Origin: Acidimicrobiaceae bacterium
Lineage (GTDB): Bacteria > Actinomycetota > Acidimicrobiia > Acidimicrobiales > RAAP-2
Reading direction: 5' to 3'
Assembly (NCBI GenBank): GCA_003160635.1
Contig: PMLV01000164.1
Coordinates: forward strand, 1-64,000
DNA length: 64,000 bases
Shown here piece by piece: positions 1 to 8,378 of the stretch. Numbering within the stretch: the first letter of the stretch is position 1; each line of letters begins with the position of its first letter. The notes below the pieces were generated by a model. That model ran no database searches. It saw only the letters and a list, made by a program, of their open reading frames with translations, and was not told the origin of the DNA. A program made the position numbers and the translations under genes.

Positions 1-86
1 TTGCCGTTGCCGTTGCCGTTGCCGATGCCGTTGCCGTTGCCGGTGCCGTTGCCGGTGCCGTTGCCGTTGCCGTTGCCGTTGCCGTG
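1..86 (+). repeat. Hexanucleotide tandem repeat (TTGCCG)n, interrupted, open at left edge
   Basis: Direct reading: ttgccg units with few interruptions, continuing off the window edge. Confidence 0.95.
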
Positions 87-254
87 GGTTCAGAGCGGTA
101 CTGGGCGATCAGGAATGCCGTCTACAAGGCCATCAAGGGCAAGATCGTCGAGCTCGTTGTTCCAAAAATCGCTCCTCAGCTCGCATCGAGCAAGGAGAGT
201 GCTCTGGAGCTCCTCGAGCGGATGCTCGCGGTCACCGAGAAGGTGCCGGCATGA
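3..254 (+). CDS. C-terminal part of Ala-Val-repeat protein (partial at window edge)
   Basis: Frame 3 reads AVAVAVADAVAVAGAVAGAVAVAVAVAVGSERYWAIRNAVYKAIKGKIVELVVPKIAPQLASSKESALELLERMLAVTEKVPA*, with ATGA overlap to the next gene; the listed frame-1 ORF 1..303 overruns the ParB start. Confidence 0.7.
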   Translation, partial: AVAVAVADAVAVAGAVAGAVAVAVAVAVGSERYWAIRNAVYKAIKGKIVELVVPKIAPQLASSKESALELLERMLAVTEKVPA

Positions 255-2269
255 CCGACATGGCAACACTTCCTGTCGCCGATCTCAAGCCCCATCCGGC
301 TAATCGCCGCGATATCGGCGACATCACCGATCTGACGGCGTCGATCAAGACACAGGGCGTTCTCGAGCCTCTGATCGTCTATCCGAACGGGAAGGGCCAT
401 CTGATCCTGTGCGGGAAGCGCCGTTGGGCCGCGGCCACAAAGGCGGCACTAAAGGATGTGCCGTGCGTCATCCGAGAGGGCCTCACCGAGAGTGAGCAGC
501 TGCAGATCATCCTTGTGGAAAACCTTCACCGCAAGGACCTCTCTCCACTCGAGCGCGCCCAGAGCTTCCAGGAACTGATCGACTCAGGGCTCAATCAGAA
601 GGACGTGGCAGAGCGAGTCGGCGTTTCGCAGCCGACAGTATCGAAGTCGCTCGGGCTTCTCGCCCTCCCCGAGACCATCGCCACGAAGATCGGTACACCC
701 GACGGTATCCCCGTCGATTCCGTGGCACAGCTGACCAAGCTCAAGGATCACCCGAAGGCCTTGGCGGCCGTCGAGAAGGCCACACGGGGCCGGCGTCACG
801 ACATCGACCGCGAGGTCAAACGAGTCGCCGAGGAGATCGCTCGAAACGAGAAGGTCGACCAGCTCAAGGCCACGGCCAAGCTCAAGAGTTTGAAGCTGGT
901 CAAAGAGCACCGTGGGTACGGCATCGTCGGCCCGTACGTGCGTTTGTCCGGGAACCCGGGTGGCCATTATGGCGAGGTCCTCGACATCCCTCGCGCCGAT
1001 CACCGGGCCGAGCCGTGCCATGCCGCCTACGTCCCCGAGTACGACACGCCGGCGCTGATCGAAGTCTGCACGAATCGGTCACGCCACACCGTCAAGGGCG
1101 CGTCCACGCTGAAGGTCAAGGGCCCGGCGAAGCGTAAGCGGTCCGCCCACGAACAGAAGGAGCTTGACGACCAGAAGGCTCGAAAGACGTCATCGGCGCG
1201 GCGAGCCGACTTCCTCCCGACCGTTCTTACGGGCAAGGTCCCCAGGGATCTCGCCACGAAGCTGATAGCCCGGGCCGCCATCGGTGACCTTGCGTGGGAG
1301 GGCCGGAAGGCGGCATGCGCTCTCCTCGGGATTGACCAACCCGAAGACTCCAGCGTCGACGAGCTGCTGTGGGCAGAGGCCGCGAAGTCGGATGCCAGTC
1401 TGCTCCGGGTCGCCCTGGCTTGTGTTCTGGCTCGCCAGCATCTGAACGCCAAGAGCAACTACCACCACTGGGGCGCTTCCGGCACGCTCGACCTTTACGG
1501 CTACCTCGAATTCATGGGCTACAAGCTCGACGACTTCGAGGTGGACAAGATCGTGGCCGGCAAGAAAGACGCCCAGAACGACGCCGACGAGCCCGACCCC
1601 CTCGAGCTTGGCAAGACCGAAGAGTACGTTCCGCCCTCCGTCACCGTCCTCGACGAGGTAGGGGTGGCAGGACTCGGTGAGGTCGCAGGCGATCTCCAGG
1701 ATGGCGCCGGTATCCCGGTTCGCACGTGTCGTGAATGTCGATGCACCGAGGACGATGCCTGCGTCGGCGACCAAGGTCCGTGCACCTGGGTCGAGGACGA
1801 TCTCTGCAGTTCCTGTGTCGTCAGCGACTCCTCTCGTCTCGAGCAGTCCCTCGAGCAGAACGCCGAGGACGCCAACACGATCCGCGAGGAGGACGAGCCC
1901 TCCGTCGAGGTTCCGGCCTCGACGCCGGCGCCGACAGCCACCTTCACGCAGAAGGGCAGGAAACACATCGTCACCTGCTCCGTTCATGGAGCGCTCGGCC
2001 GGGTGGCCGCCACGACGGACGAGTTCGCCAAGGAGCGCTGGACCGACCATCTGTGGGAGGTCCACGGGATCGCCGTCGACACAGGGGGAGCGACCTATGT
2101 GGAGGTCGAGGTCGGAGCCTCGGGGGACACGTGGAAGGTCGTGTGCTCAGAGCATGGCGAGTTCCCTCATCCCGACCAGACCTCGGCCAACGGCTTTGCC
2201 CAGTCCCACATTGACGGGCCTCACGCTGGCGCCGGTCTCATTGCTGAGGCCGAGCTGGTGGCTCCATGA
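251..2269 (+). CDS. ParB/Spo0J-like nuclease-domain protein with long C-terminal extension containing a Cys cluster
   Basis: N-term ParB-like motifs (LKPHPANRR, ILCGKRRWAAA, ENLHRKDLSPLERAQSF, HTH QKDVAERVGVSQPTVSKSL); C-term CRECRCTEDDACVGDQGPCTWVEDDLCSSC. Confidence 0.85.
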   Translation: MTDMATLPVADLKPHPANRRDIGDITDLTASIKTQGVLEPLIVYPNGKGHLILCGKRRWAAATKAALKDVPCVIREGLTESEQLQIILVENLHRKDLSPLERAQSFQELIDSGLNQKDVAERVGVSQPTVSKSLGLLALPETIATKIGTPDGIPVDSVAQLTKLKDHPKALAAVEKATRGRRHDIDREVKRVAEEIARNEKVDQLKATAKLKSLKLVKEHRGYGIVGPYVRLSGNPGGHYGEVLDIPRADHRAEPCHAAYVPEYDTPALIEVCTNRSRHTVKGASTLKVKGPAKRKRSAHEQKELDDQKARKTSSARRADFLPTVLTGKVPRDLATKLIARAAIGDLAWEGRKAACALLGIDQPEDSSVDELLWAEAAKSDASLLRVALACVLARQHLNAKSNYHHWGASGTLDLYGYLEFMGYKLDDFEVDKIVAGKKDAQNDADEPDPLELGKTEEYVPPSVTVLDEVGVAGLGEVAGDLQDGAGIPVRTCRECRCTEDDACVGDQGPCTWVEDDLCSSCVVSDSSRLEQSLEQNAEDANTIREEDEPSVEVPASTPAPTATFTQKGRKHIVTCSVHGALGRVAATTDEFAKERWTDHLWEVHGIAVDTGGATYVEVEVGASGDTWKVVCSEHGEFPHPDQTSANGFAQSHIDGPHAGAGLIAEAELVAP

Positions 2270-2709
2270 GCGAGCTCACCTTCATCGACGAACTGCCCGA
2301 GGCTCCGCCGCGGGTCGGCGGTTCCGCCAGCACGGTCGCTCGGGCAGCTGAACTCAGGGCGCACCCGGGGCGCTGGGCGAGGTGGCCGACGAAGACATCC
2401 CCAAACCAGGTCAAGGTCTCTCTCAAGAAGCATGTCGGTGAGGGCTTCGAGGTCGTAGGTAGAAAGGTCGACGGGAAGGTCCGTGCGTTCGCCCGCTACG
2501 TCGGGCAGTCCCAAGATGCGGCCAGACCCCCCCCCAGTTCCTCGGCCGCACCATCAGATGCAGGCACCACGCCCTGTCCCATCTGCAGCGAAAAGCTCCA
2601 CGTCGATGCACCATTCGGCCAGACCGAAAAGGCCCGGGCGCTGTCCAAGCACCGGATCCGCAGTGGACCGTGCGATTCGGCGTTGAAGCGTCGGACGAAG
2701 CCCCGGTGA
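2266..2709 (+). CDS. Hypothetical phage protein with Cys motif
   Basis: ATGA overlap with upstream CDS; CPICSEKLHVD...C. Confidence 0.6.
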   Translation: MSELTFIDELPEAPPRVGGSASTVARAAELRAHPGRWARWPTKTSPNQVKVSLKKHVGEGFEVVGRKVDGKVRAFARYVGQSQDAARPPPSSSAAPSDAGTTPCPICSEKLHVDAPFGQTEKARALSKHRIRSGPCDSALKRRTKPR

Positions 2710-2713
2710 TGGC

Positions 2714-3409
2714 GTGATGCCGTCCAGCACCACCGTCGTGGCTTGCACCCCCCGAACGGGAAGCTCCCTGCTCTGCCGAGGGCTCCGTGCCTATGGCCTC
2801 GGCAACTTCAACGAGTGGTTCCGCGGCGAGGGCGTCCGGTCCCAGGAGCTCCAGCTGGCCCGGGCGCGCCTCGGAACGGACTCCGAGGGAGTCTTCGGCT
2901 GCAAAGTCCATTGGCACCAGATGACGCGGCTGCTTCGTTGGGCGGTGGCCATCGAGGACGTCTTCCCATCCGCGGGATGGATCCACCTCTACCGGCGCGA
3001 CACGGCTGCTCAGGCGATGTCGCTTCTGCGCGCCGAGGCCACGGGGTACTGGTTCGCCCAGTCTCCGGAGAGCCCACCTGACGTCGACTTGAGTGAGCTG
3101 GCCTACGTCGATCGGGTTCTGCAGTTCCACGACCACTGCTGGACGGCATGGTTCGCCTCGAGGGGGATCGATCCTTACCGCATCGCCTACGAGGATCTGG
3201 CTGTCAACCCCCAGGCCACCACGGGCGGCGTGGCTCACATCCTTGGTCACCGACGTCTCGAGGAGATGCCCGACCTGCCCATACGGCAACCGCACGACGA
3301 CGCCCGGGATGCCGAATTCCTCGAGTCGTACCGCCTCACTCAGCCGGAGCCTCAGGCCCCGAAGGGCTGGACGTTGTCCGGGCCTTCGTTCTGGAGGACT
3401 GCGGCTTGA
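2714..3409 (+). CDS. Stf0-type sulfotransferase-like protein
   Basis: N-term TPRTGSSLLCRGL (5'-phosphosulfate-binding-loop-like), internal WIHLYRRDTAAQAMSLLRA and PYRIAYEDL motifs typical of the Stf0/NodH family. Confidence 0.8.
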   Translation: MMPSSTTVVACTPRTGSSLLCRGLRAYGLGNFNEWFRGEGVRSQELQLARARLGTDSEGVFGCKVHWHQMTRLLRWAVAIEDVFPSAGWIHLYRRDTAAQAMSLLRAEATGYWFAQSPESPPDVDLSELAYVDRVLQFHDHCWTAWFASRGIDPYRIAYEDLAVNPQATTGGVAHILGHRRLEEMPDLPIRQPHDDARDAEFLESYRLTQPEPQAPKGWTLSGPSFWRTAA

Positions 3410-3457
3410 AACCACCGATTCGATAAACGACGGTTCGCGATCAGAAAGAGGTGCACC

Positions 3458-4000
3458 ATGACAGAAGTAGCTGAGCGAGAGTTCGTCACGCTGGAGCAGG
3501 TCAAGCAGTCGGAGCACCGTGACGGAGTCGAGAAGGTGCGAGGTGACGAGCTGCGGCCCGGTGACCACATCTGGACGGAGAAGTCTCCGTGGTGGAATCA
3601 CATCGCAGGGTTCGGGCAACAGGGGGCTCCGGGATGGATCAACCTGGTGTTTGAAGACAAGAGCGGGATGGTCGTTCAGGCCAGCGAGCGTTACTGGTCT
3701 TTCCATCACCTGCCCCAGTCCCGAACCCCATTCGTTACCGACACCGTCGACGTTACCTTCGAGGATGGACAGCCCGGAGAACTGGTGGTCCGCATCCGCA
3801 ATACCGCGCCCTGGGTAGCGGCGGACGACGAGAGCGAGAAGGTATGGGTCCTGCGGTCGAAGACCTACCTGCCCGACAGCGAAGTGGTCGGTCTGTTCCA
3901 AACCCGCCTCGCCGCTGAGCGGTGGGCTGCCGACGCCACGCCTCCGGTCGGAGATGCCGTCATCGAGGAATGGGCCGTCCGGGACGACCGCCGGGCGTGA
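3458..4000 (+). CDS. Hypothetical protein
   Basis: Uninterrupted ORF, operon position. Confidence 0.55.
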   Translation: MTEVAEREFVTLEQVKQSEHRDGVEKVRGDELRPGDHIWTEKSPWWNHIAGFGQQGAPGWINLVFEDKSGMVVQASERYWSFHHLPQSRTPFVTDTVDVTFEDGQPGELVVRIRNTAPWVAADDESEKVWVLRSKTYLPDSEVVGLFQTRLAAERWAADATPPVGDAVIEEWAVRDDRRA

Positions 4001-4161
4001 GGTACGAGTGGCGGGATCTGTCAGACAGCGAGCTGCGGATGCGACTTGAGAACCGCGGCGTGAGGCCGGATATCGCCAAGCGCATCGTCCGCCATCGCGA
4101 GGACGAGCGGATGGCCACCCGCATCGAATTCTTCCTCAACAGGAACGAGGTACGAGCATGA
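3997..4161 (+). CDS. Small hypothetical protein
   Basis: GTGA overlap with upstream and ATGA overlap with downstream CDS. Confidence 0.5.
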   Translation: MRYEWRDLSDSELRMRLENRGVRPDIAKRIVRHREDERMATRIEFFLNRNEVRA

Positions 4162-5276
4162 ACAGACGCGGACTCGCAGTCGGAGCGGCAGCGGTGCTGG
4201 CTGTCGGCGCCATCGTCATTGTGGGCCATACCGTCTGGCACGCGTCGACGCCGGCACCAGCTCCGAAGCTGATCGCACCGCTCTGCCCCACACCGGGGCC
4301 GTTCGTCGCCGGACAGACGTACACGCTTACCGGCTGCCAGACCGTTCCCCCCGGTGGCTTCTCCATCCCTTCGGGAGTGACGATCAACGGCGGGGCTTTC
4401 CTCGACTCGAACAACAAGCAGTGTCCGTATCCCCGCTGCGCTCCTGGGACGAACCGCGGGCGCCCGGCGTTCACGGTCAGGGGTTCCGGAGCAACGCTGG
4501 AGAACCTCTCCATCACAGGAGCCAATGTCGGCGGCTATCACGACAAGCTCGCCTTCAATGCTGGCGTTGAACTGGAGGGGAGCGCCGGGACGACGATCTC
4601 CAATGTTCACGTCGGGCACGTCTTCGGCGACTGCCTCAATCTCGAGCCTCTCCGGGGCGCTGCGTCCTCGATCATCTCAACCGTTACCGGCCTCACCGTC
4701 ACTGCCTTCTCGGGATCAGCCTGTGGTCGCAACGGGCTCACCTGTGCATCGGTCAACGGCGCCACCTTCACTGGCCTGACCATCGGCTCCAATGGCCAGG
4801 ATCCCATCGATTGCGAAGCAGATCAGACCCACGGTGAGGGAGCAAAGAACCTCACCATCACCGGCGGAGCGTGGAACGGCCTATTCGCTGTCAACGCCGG
4901 TGGCGAGTCGACCGGGCCCATCACCGTCACTGGCCTGGTGATGAGTGTGTCGGGCTCGGGCGACATGCTCCAGGTGAAGAACCGCGACGGCAGCAAGCCG
5001 GCGGGAGCCATCACATTCGCGGGCTCGACGCTTCGTTGCACCGCCAGCCAATACGTCGGATGTCTGCAGCTCGACGGGGCGACGGTGGTGATGTCGAAGG
5101 ACACCATGCAGATCGGCTACCCCGGCGCCCGCCGTACGGCCGTCTACCACGCCACCGACGGCACGACCCTCACCTTCACCGGGACGACGGTGGCCGGCGA
5201 CTTCAAAGCCGGTACGCACGACGCCACGAGCACAGTCACCAACCCGATCGGGATCGAACTGGGAGGAAACTCATGA
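4158..5276 (+). CDS. Secreted/anchored right-handed beta-helix protein
   Basis: N-term hydrophobic segment; ITNVxV/LTVTAF/NLTITGGAW-type parallel beta-helix repeats. Confidence 0.65.
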   Translation: MNRRGLAVGAAAVLAVGAIVIVGHTVWHASTPAPAPKLIAPLCPTPGPFVAGQTYTLTGCQTVPPGGFSIPSGVTINGGAFLDSNNKQCPYPRCAPGTNRGRPAFTVRGSGATLENLSITGANVGGYHDKLAFNAGVELEGSAGTTISNVHVGHVFGDCLNLEPLRGAASSIISTVTGLTVTAFSGSACGRNGLTCASVNGATFTGLTIGSNGQDPIDCEADQTHGEGAKNLTITGGAWNGLFAVNAGGESTGPITVTGLVMSVSGSGDMLQVKNRDGSKPAGAITFAGSTLRCTASQYVGCLQLDGATVVMSKDTMQIGYPGARRTAVYHATDGTTLTFTGTTVAGDFKAGTHDATSTVTNPIGIELGGNS

Positions 5277-6418
5277 CCGACACCGCAACCAAGCACCCAC
5301 CTGTCGCCTCACTCACGGCGACCGCCAATGGCGCAGACGTGGAGCTCGTGGTGAGCAACCTCGTGATGCCGAACGGGGCTGTCGTCACGAGGAACGGCAA
5401 GTTCCTGGGGTTCCTCGAAAGCCCCGACACGACCTTCACCGACGAGGCCGTGCCCGCCGGGTCCTACGGCTGGGACGTCGAGGCGCTGTCCGGCCGCACG
5501 GTGAGCGCGAATGCGACGGTCGTTGCTCCGCCACCGCCACCGCCAGGCGCTGCTCTCCTCGGGATCTACCAGGACGGGCAGACTCCGGCCAGCCAGGCCG
5601 CTCTCGCCGCGAGCCTCGGCGTCCGGGCTCCTGGCATCTTTGGCCAATACACCGACGGAGCGACCTGGGCGAGCGTTACGGGCTACCGCCCGCCGCCGTT
5701 ACCTCCCGGACTCCGCTTGCACCTCTCGTTCGCCATGTTGCCGAACACATTGGTTTCTTCCGCTGCCGACATGCTGTCGCAGGTCAAGGCGAACCTCCCG
5801 GGCGTCACGGCCGTCGCCGAGGCGTGTGACGCTCTAGCCATCCCGCGCTTCGGCTGGGAGTCCCAGGGGAACCAGGGCACCGTCCCGATCACGCCGGGCC
5901 AGAACCCGAACGGGAGCTACGCGTGGTGCCTATGGGGCGCCGGCGTCTACGCCGAGTGCTTCGACCTCATGGCGGAGGCATGGCTGGCCGTGCACCCGAC
6001 CGCCTGGATCGACTGGAACACGCTGCTTCTCTCGACCAACGGCGGACGGTGCCAGACGGGTGAGCCTGTGGCACAGCTGAAGCCCACGAAGCACACCCAC
6101 CAGACGGTCGACCCGTACGACAACAACTGGCCGCTCGTCGACGAAGTGATCCCGACGATTCTCATGGCCCAAGCCGACGGGAAGGGCTGGGCCATGAGTG
6201 AGTACGGCCTCGATGGAAAGGAAGACCCGGTCTACATCCAGACGGCGGCCGCCCTGATCAAGGGCCAAACCGTCACCGATCTGGCCACCGGGAAGGTCTA
6301 CTCGGGCTACCCGGCGGCCAGCTGGCACAACTACTTCAACCTCCGTGGCTCCCAGCTGGCCCAGGCGTTCGACCCGCTGGCGACGGAGGCCTACAAGAAC
6401 GCCTTCGCTGCCGTCTGA
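5273..6418 (+). CDS. Glycoside-hydrolase-like (TIM-barrel, GH26-like) protein
   Basis: N-term Fn3-like segment, Pro linker, then LGIYQDG...APGIFGQYTDG...WNTLLLSTNGG...GWAMSEYGLDGKEDP pattern. Confidence 0.5.
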   Translation: MTDTATKHPPVASLTATANGADVELVVSNLVMPNGAVVTRNGKFLGFLESPDTTFTDEAVPAGSYGWDVEALSGRTVSANATVVAPPPPPPGAALLGIYQDGQTPASQAALAASLGVRAPGIFGQYTDGATWASVTGYRPPPLPPGLRLHLSFAMLPNTLVSSAADMLSQVKANLPGVTAVAEACDALAIPRFGWESQGNQGTVPITPGQNPNGSYAWCLWGAGVYAECFDLMAEAWLAVHPTAWIDWNTLLLSTNGGRCQTGEPVAQLKPTKHTHQTVDPYDNNWPLVDEVIPTILMAQADGKGWAMSEYGLDGKEDPVYIQTAAALIKGQTVTDLATGKVYSGYPAASWHNYFNLRGSQLAQAFDPLATEAYKNAFAAV

Positions 6419-6502
6419 CGCTTCATCGCTCCAGAACCACCCCGTTCCCCGTCGTCTCAAGGAAGGCACAGTTGCATCAGACGCCTGGTAGTAGCAGCGG
6501 TC

Positions 6503-6955
6503 TTGACCGCCAGTCTGTGTTTGACCCTTCATCCCTGGCAGGGCCGCGCCTCGTCACGCTTGTCAAGGACGGTCCGTGTCACTACTACTTCCGCTTCGAC
6601 CCGCCCGTCCCCGACGAGCACCAGCTCGCCGTCTTCTACGACGACAACCACGTCTACGGTCCCGCCGCCCACGACGCTTCCGTCCTCACCTTCCCCGACG
6701 AACTCGACCGGTATCGACGCCGCGACCTACGCCGCATGGGAGCGGGTCGCGATCTGCGAGGAGGGCGGCGACTGGCACGTGGAGGGCTCCGTCTACTCAG
6801 GCGGCCTCGGGGTCTCCAACGTCAACTGGGTCGCCTTCGGCGGTCTGCAGTTCGCTCCGAACGGGGGTTTGGCGTCGCCAGCGCAACAGATCATCGTGGC
6901 CCGGCGCATCCAGCTCAACCCGCCCGATCAGAACGGCTGCGTCGGGTCGTGGTAG
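6503..6955 (+). CDS. Rpf-like transglycosylase domain protein
   Basis: AAWERVAICEEGGDWHVEGSVYSGGLGVSNVNWVAFGG...QQIIVARRIQ resembles the resuscitation-promoting factor/lysozyme-like fold; Ser/Thr/Pro linker; start uncertain. Confidence 0.7.
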   Translation: MTASLCLTLHPWQGRASSRLSRTVRVTTTSASTRPSPTSTSSPSSTTTTTSTVPPPTTLPSSPSPTNSTGIDAATYAAWERVAICEEGGDWHVEGSVYSGGLGVSNVNWVAFGGLQFAPNGGLASPAQQIIVARRIQLNPPDQNGCVGSW

Positions 6956-7150
6956 CGGTTCGAACCCCGGTAGGGCTTCCCCAAGGGCAACGGCTATTGG
7001 CCCCCAGGCCCAGTCCGGTTCCTGTGGAGGAGAGAGGCGTTCGTCAATCGTCATGGGCTACTCCCGTGTACTCGTCCGGTAATGACACCGCCCGAGGTCC
7101 AGGGGTAGCGGAATCCATCGTGCCACATCGCAACCTAAACCCGAACGCGC

Positions 7151-7390
7151 GTGACTTCTCCGGACGAAAGGACCGAAATGGACGACCTGCGACACCGCTT
7201 CCAGTACCACCCGCCGCTGACGGATGAGGTGAAGCACACCCACGAGCTCGTCCGGGCCGTGCATCTGCGCGCAGCCGACGCCATGGACGAGGTGCTGCCC
7301 GAGGGCCGGGAGAAGTCGCTGTGCATCACGAAGCTCGAGGAGGCGATGTTCTGGGCGAACGCCGCCGTGGCTCGGGAGCAGGCATCTTGA
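7151..7390 (+). CDS. Small phage protein
   Basis: Acidic small ORF; HRFQYHPPLTDEVKHTHELVRAVHLRAADAMDEVLPEGREKSLCITKLEEAMFWANAA resembles common actinophage small proteins. Confidence 0.6.
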   Translation: MTSPDERTEMDDLRHRFQYHPPLTDEVKHTHELVRAVHLRAADAMDEVLPEGREKSLCITKLEEAMFWANAAVAREQAS

Positions 7391-7439
7391 GCACCTGGAT
7401 GAAATTCCGTCGTCTGACCGTGGATGAGAGGGAGGCGGA

Positions 7440-7700
7440 ATGACGACGTTTGACGACGACTTCGTGCGTCTGAATATGCGGTATATCGGCACACCCACAG
7501 TGCCCTGCGTCCAACTGGGATTGGAGTGGCCACCCCCCGAGCGGCTCTACATCGACAAGGAGGCCGACATTCGGGCCGCCACCGACGAGGACGACGACCT
7601 GTACGTGATGCGACGGGCGTCGTTCTCACGAATCACCGACGAGCAGCGGAGCCAAGATGACCCGAGTCTGTCGAGGCGCCGAGTATTTCTACGAACGTGA
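7440..7700 (+). CDS. Hypothetical protein
   Basis: ORF only. Confidence 0.4.
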   Translation: MTTFDDDFVRLNMRYIGTPTVPCVQLGLEWPPPERLYIDKEADIRAATDEDDDLYVMRRASFSRITDEQRSQDDPSLSRRRVFLRT

Positions 7701-7735
7701 GGCCGAGGCCGGGCGTGACAGGGACGGTGCGGTAA

Positions 7736-8137
7736 ATGGCTGATGTCGACCCGAAACTGCTGACTCCGGGCACCGTAGTCAGGTACTTGCCCACAGGGCA
7801 GATCAGCGCACTCGACCGCCGCAAGGGGCCGCAGGAGCCGTTCCCTGGGTGGTGGCTGACCGACAGCTCCGGCATAGCCGACATGGTTTGGGAAAAGGGA
7901 GATTGGGACGTTCCGATACAGGCGGCCGTGGAGGAGGCTCGACACCTACGTCTCATCGCCAACGACCTTCGCACAGCAGGAGACGTGCCGCTGGTGAACA
8001 TCGGCATGGAGGGAGTGAGCCCAGCGTCCATCACCCTGGCCGACGAGCTGTGGCTCATCGCTCTGCGCCTGGACCCGAGTAGTGCGTTCAAGGACAGTCA
8101 GGGACCGGATGGCGATCCGGTCCACTCCTCAACGTGA
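7736..8137 (+). CDS. Hypothetical protein
   Basis: ORF only, compact gene order. Confidence 0.45.
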   Translation: MADVDPKLLTPGTVVRYLPTGQISALDRRKGPQEPFPGWWLTDSSGIADMVWEKGDWDVPIQAAVEEARHLRLIANDLRTAGDVPLVNIGMEGVSPASITLADELWLIALRLDPSSAFKDSQGPDGDPVHSST

Positions 8138-8373
8138 CCATGGCCGACGTCCACCCGCTCGACGCTCTCCACCGGGAGCACGACTTGGCGCGCTTGCGCG
8201 TCCAGGCCATCGATCGCGAGGTGGAGCGGCTGTTGGGGGAGCGCGACGGTGTCGTCGGGAAGGTGGCCGTCTACGAGCACCTGATCCAGGCGATTGAAGG
8301 TGCCGAGACGACTCCGGATGTTGCACGGCGGGCGCTGTCGATTGCGCGGTCACGGTTGGACGGGAGGGACTAG
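8134..8373 (+). CDS. Small coiled-coil hypothetical protein
   Basis: ORF, overlaps upstream stop. Confidence 0.45.
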   Translation: MTMADVHPLDALHREHDLARLRVQAIDREVERLLGERDGVVGKVAVYEHLIQAIEGAETTPDVARRALSIARSRLDGRD

Positions 8374-8378
8374 GTGCC

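Noticed and set aside
1-303. ORF MPLPLPLP... in frame 1
   Set aside because: Frame 3 continues into a plausible protein ending at the ParB start; frame 1 overruns it.
2423-3901. 492-aa minus-strand ORF
   Set aside because: Antisense shadow of the sulfotransferase and neighbours; typical of high-GC third positions, no motifs.
6950-6985. tRNA T-arm-like ggttcgaaccccgg
   Set aside because: No acceptor, D or anticodon arm could be built around it.
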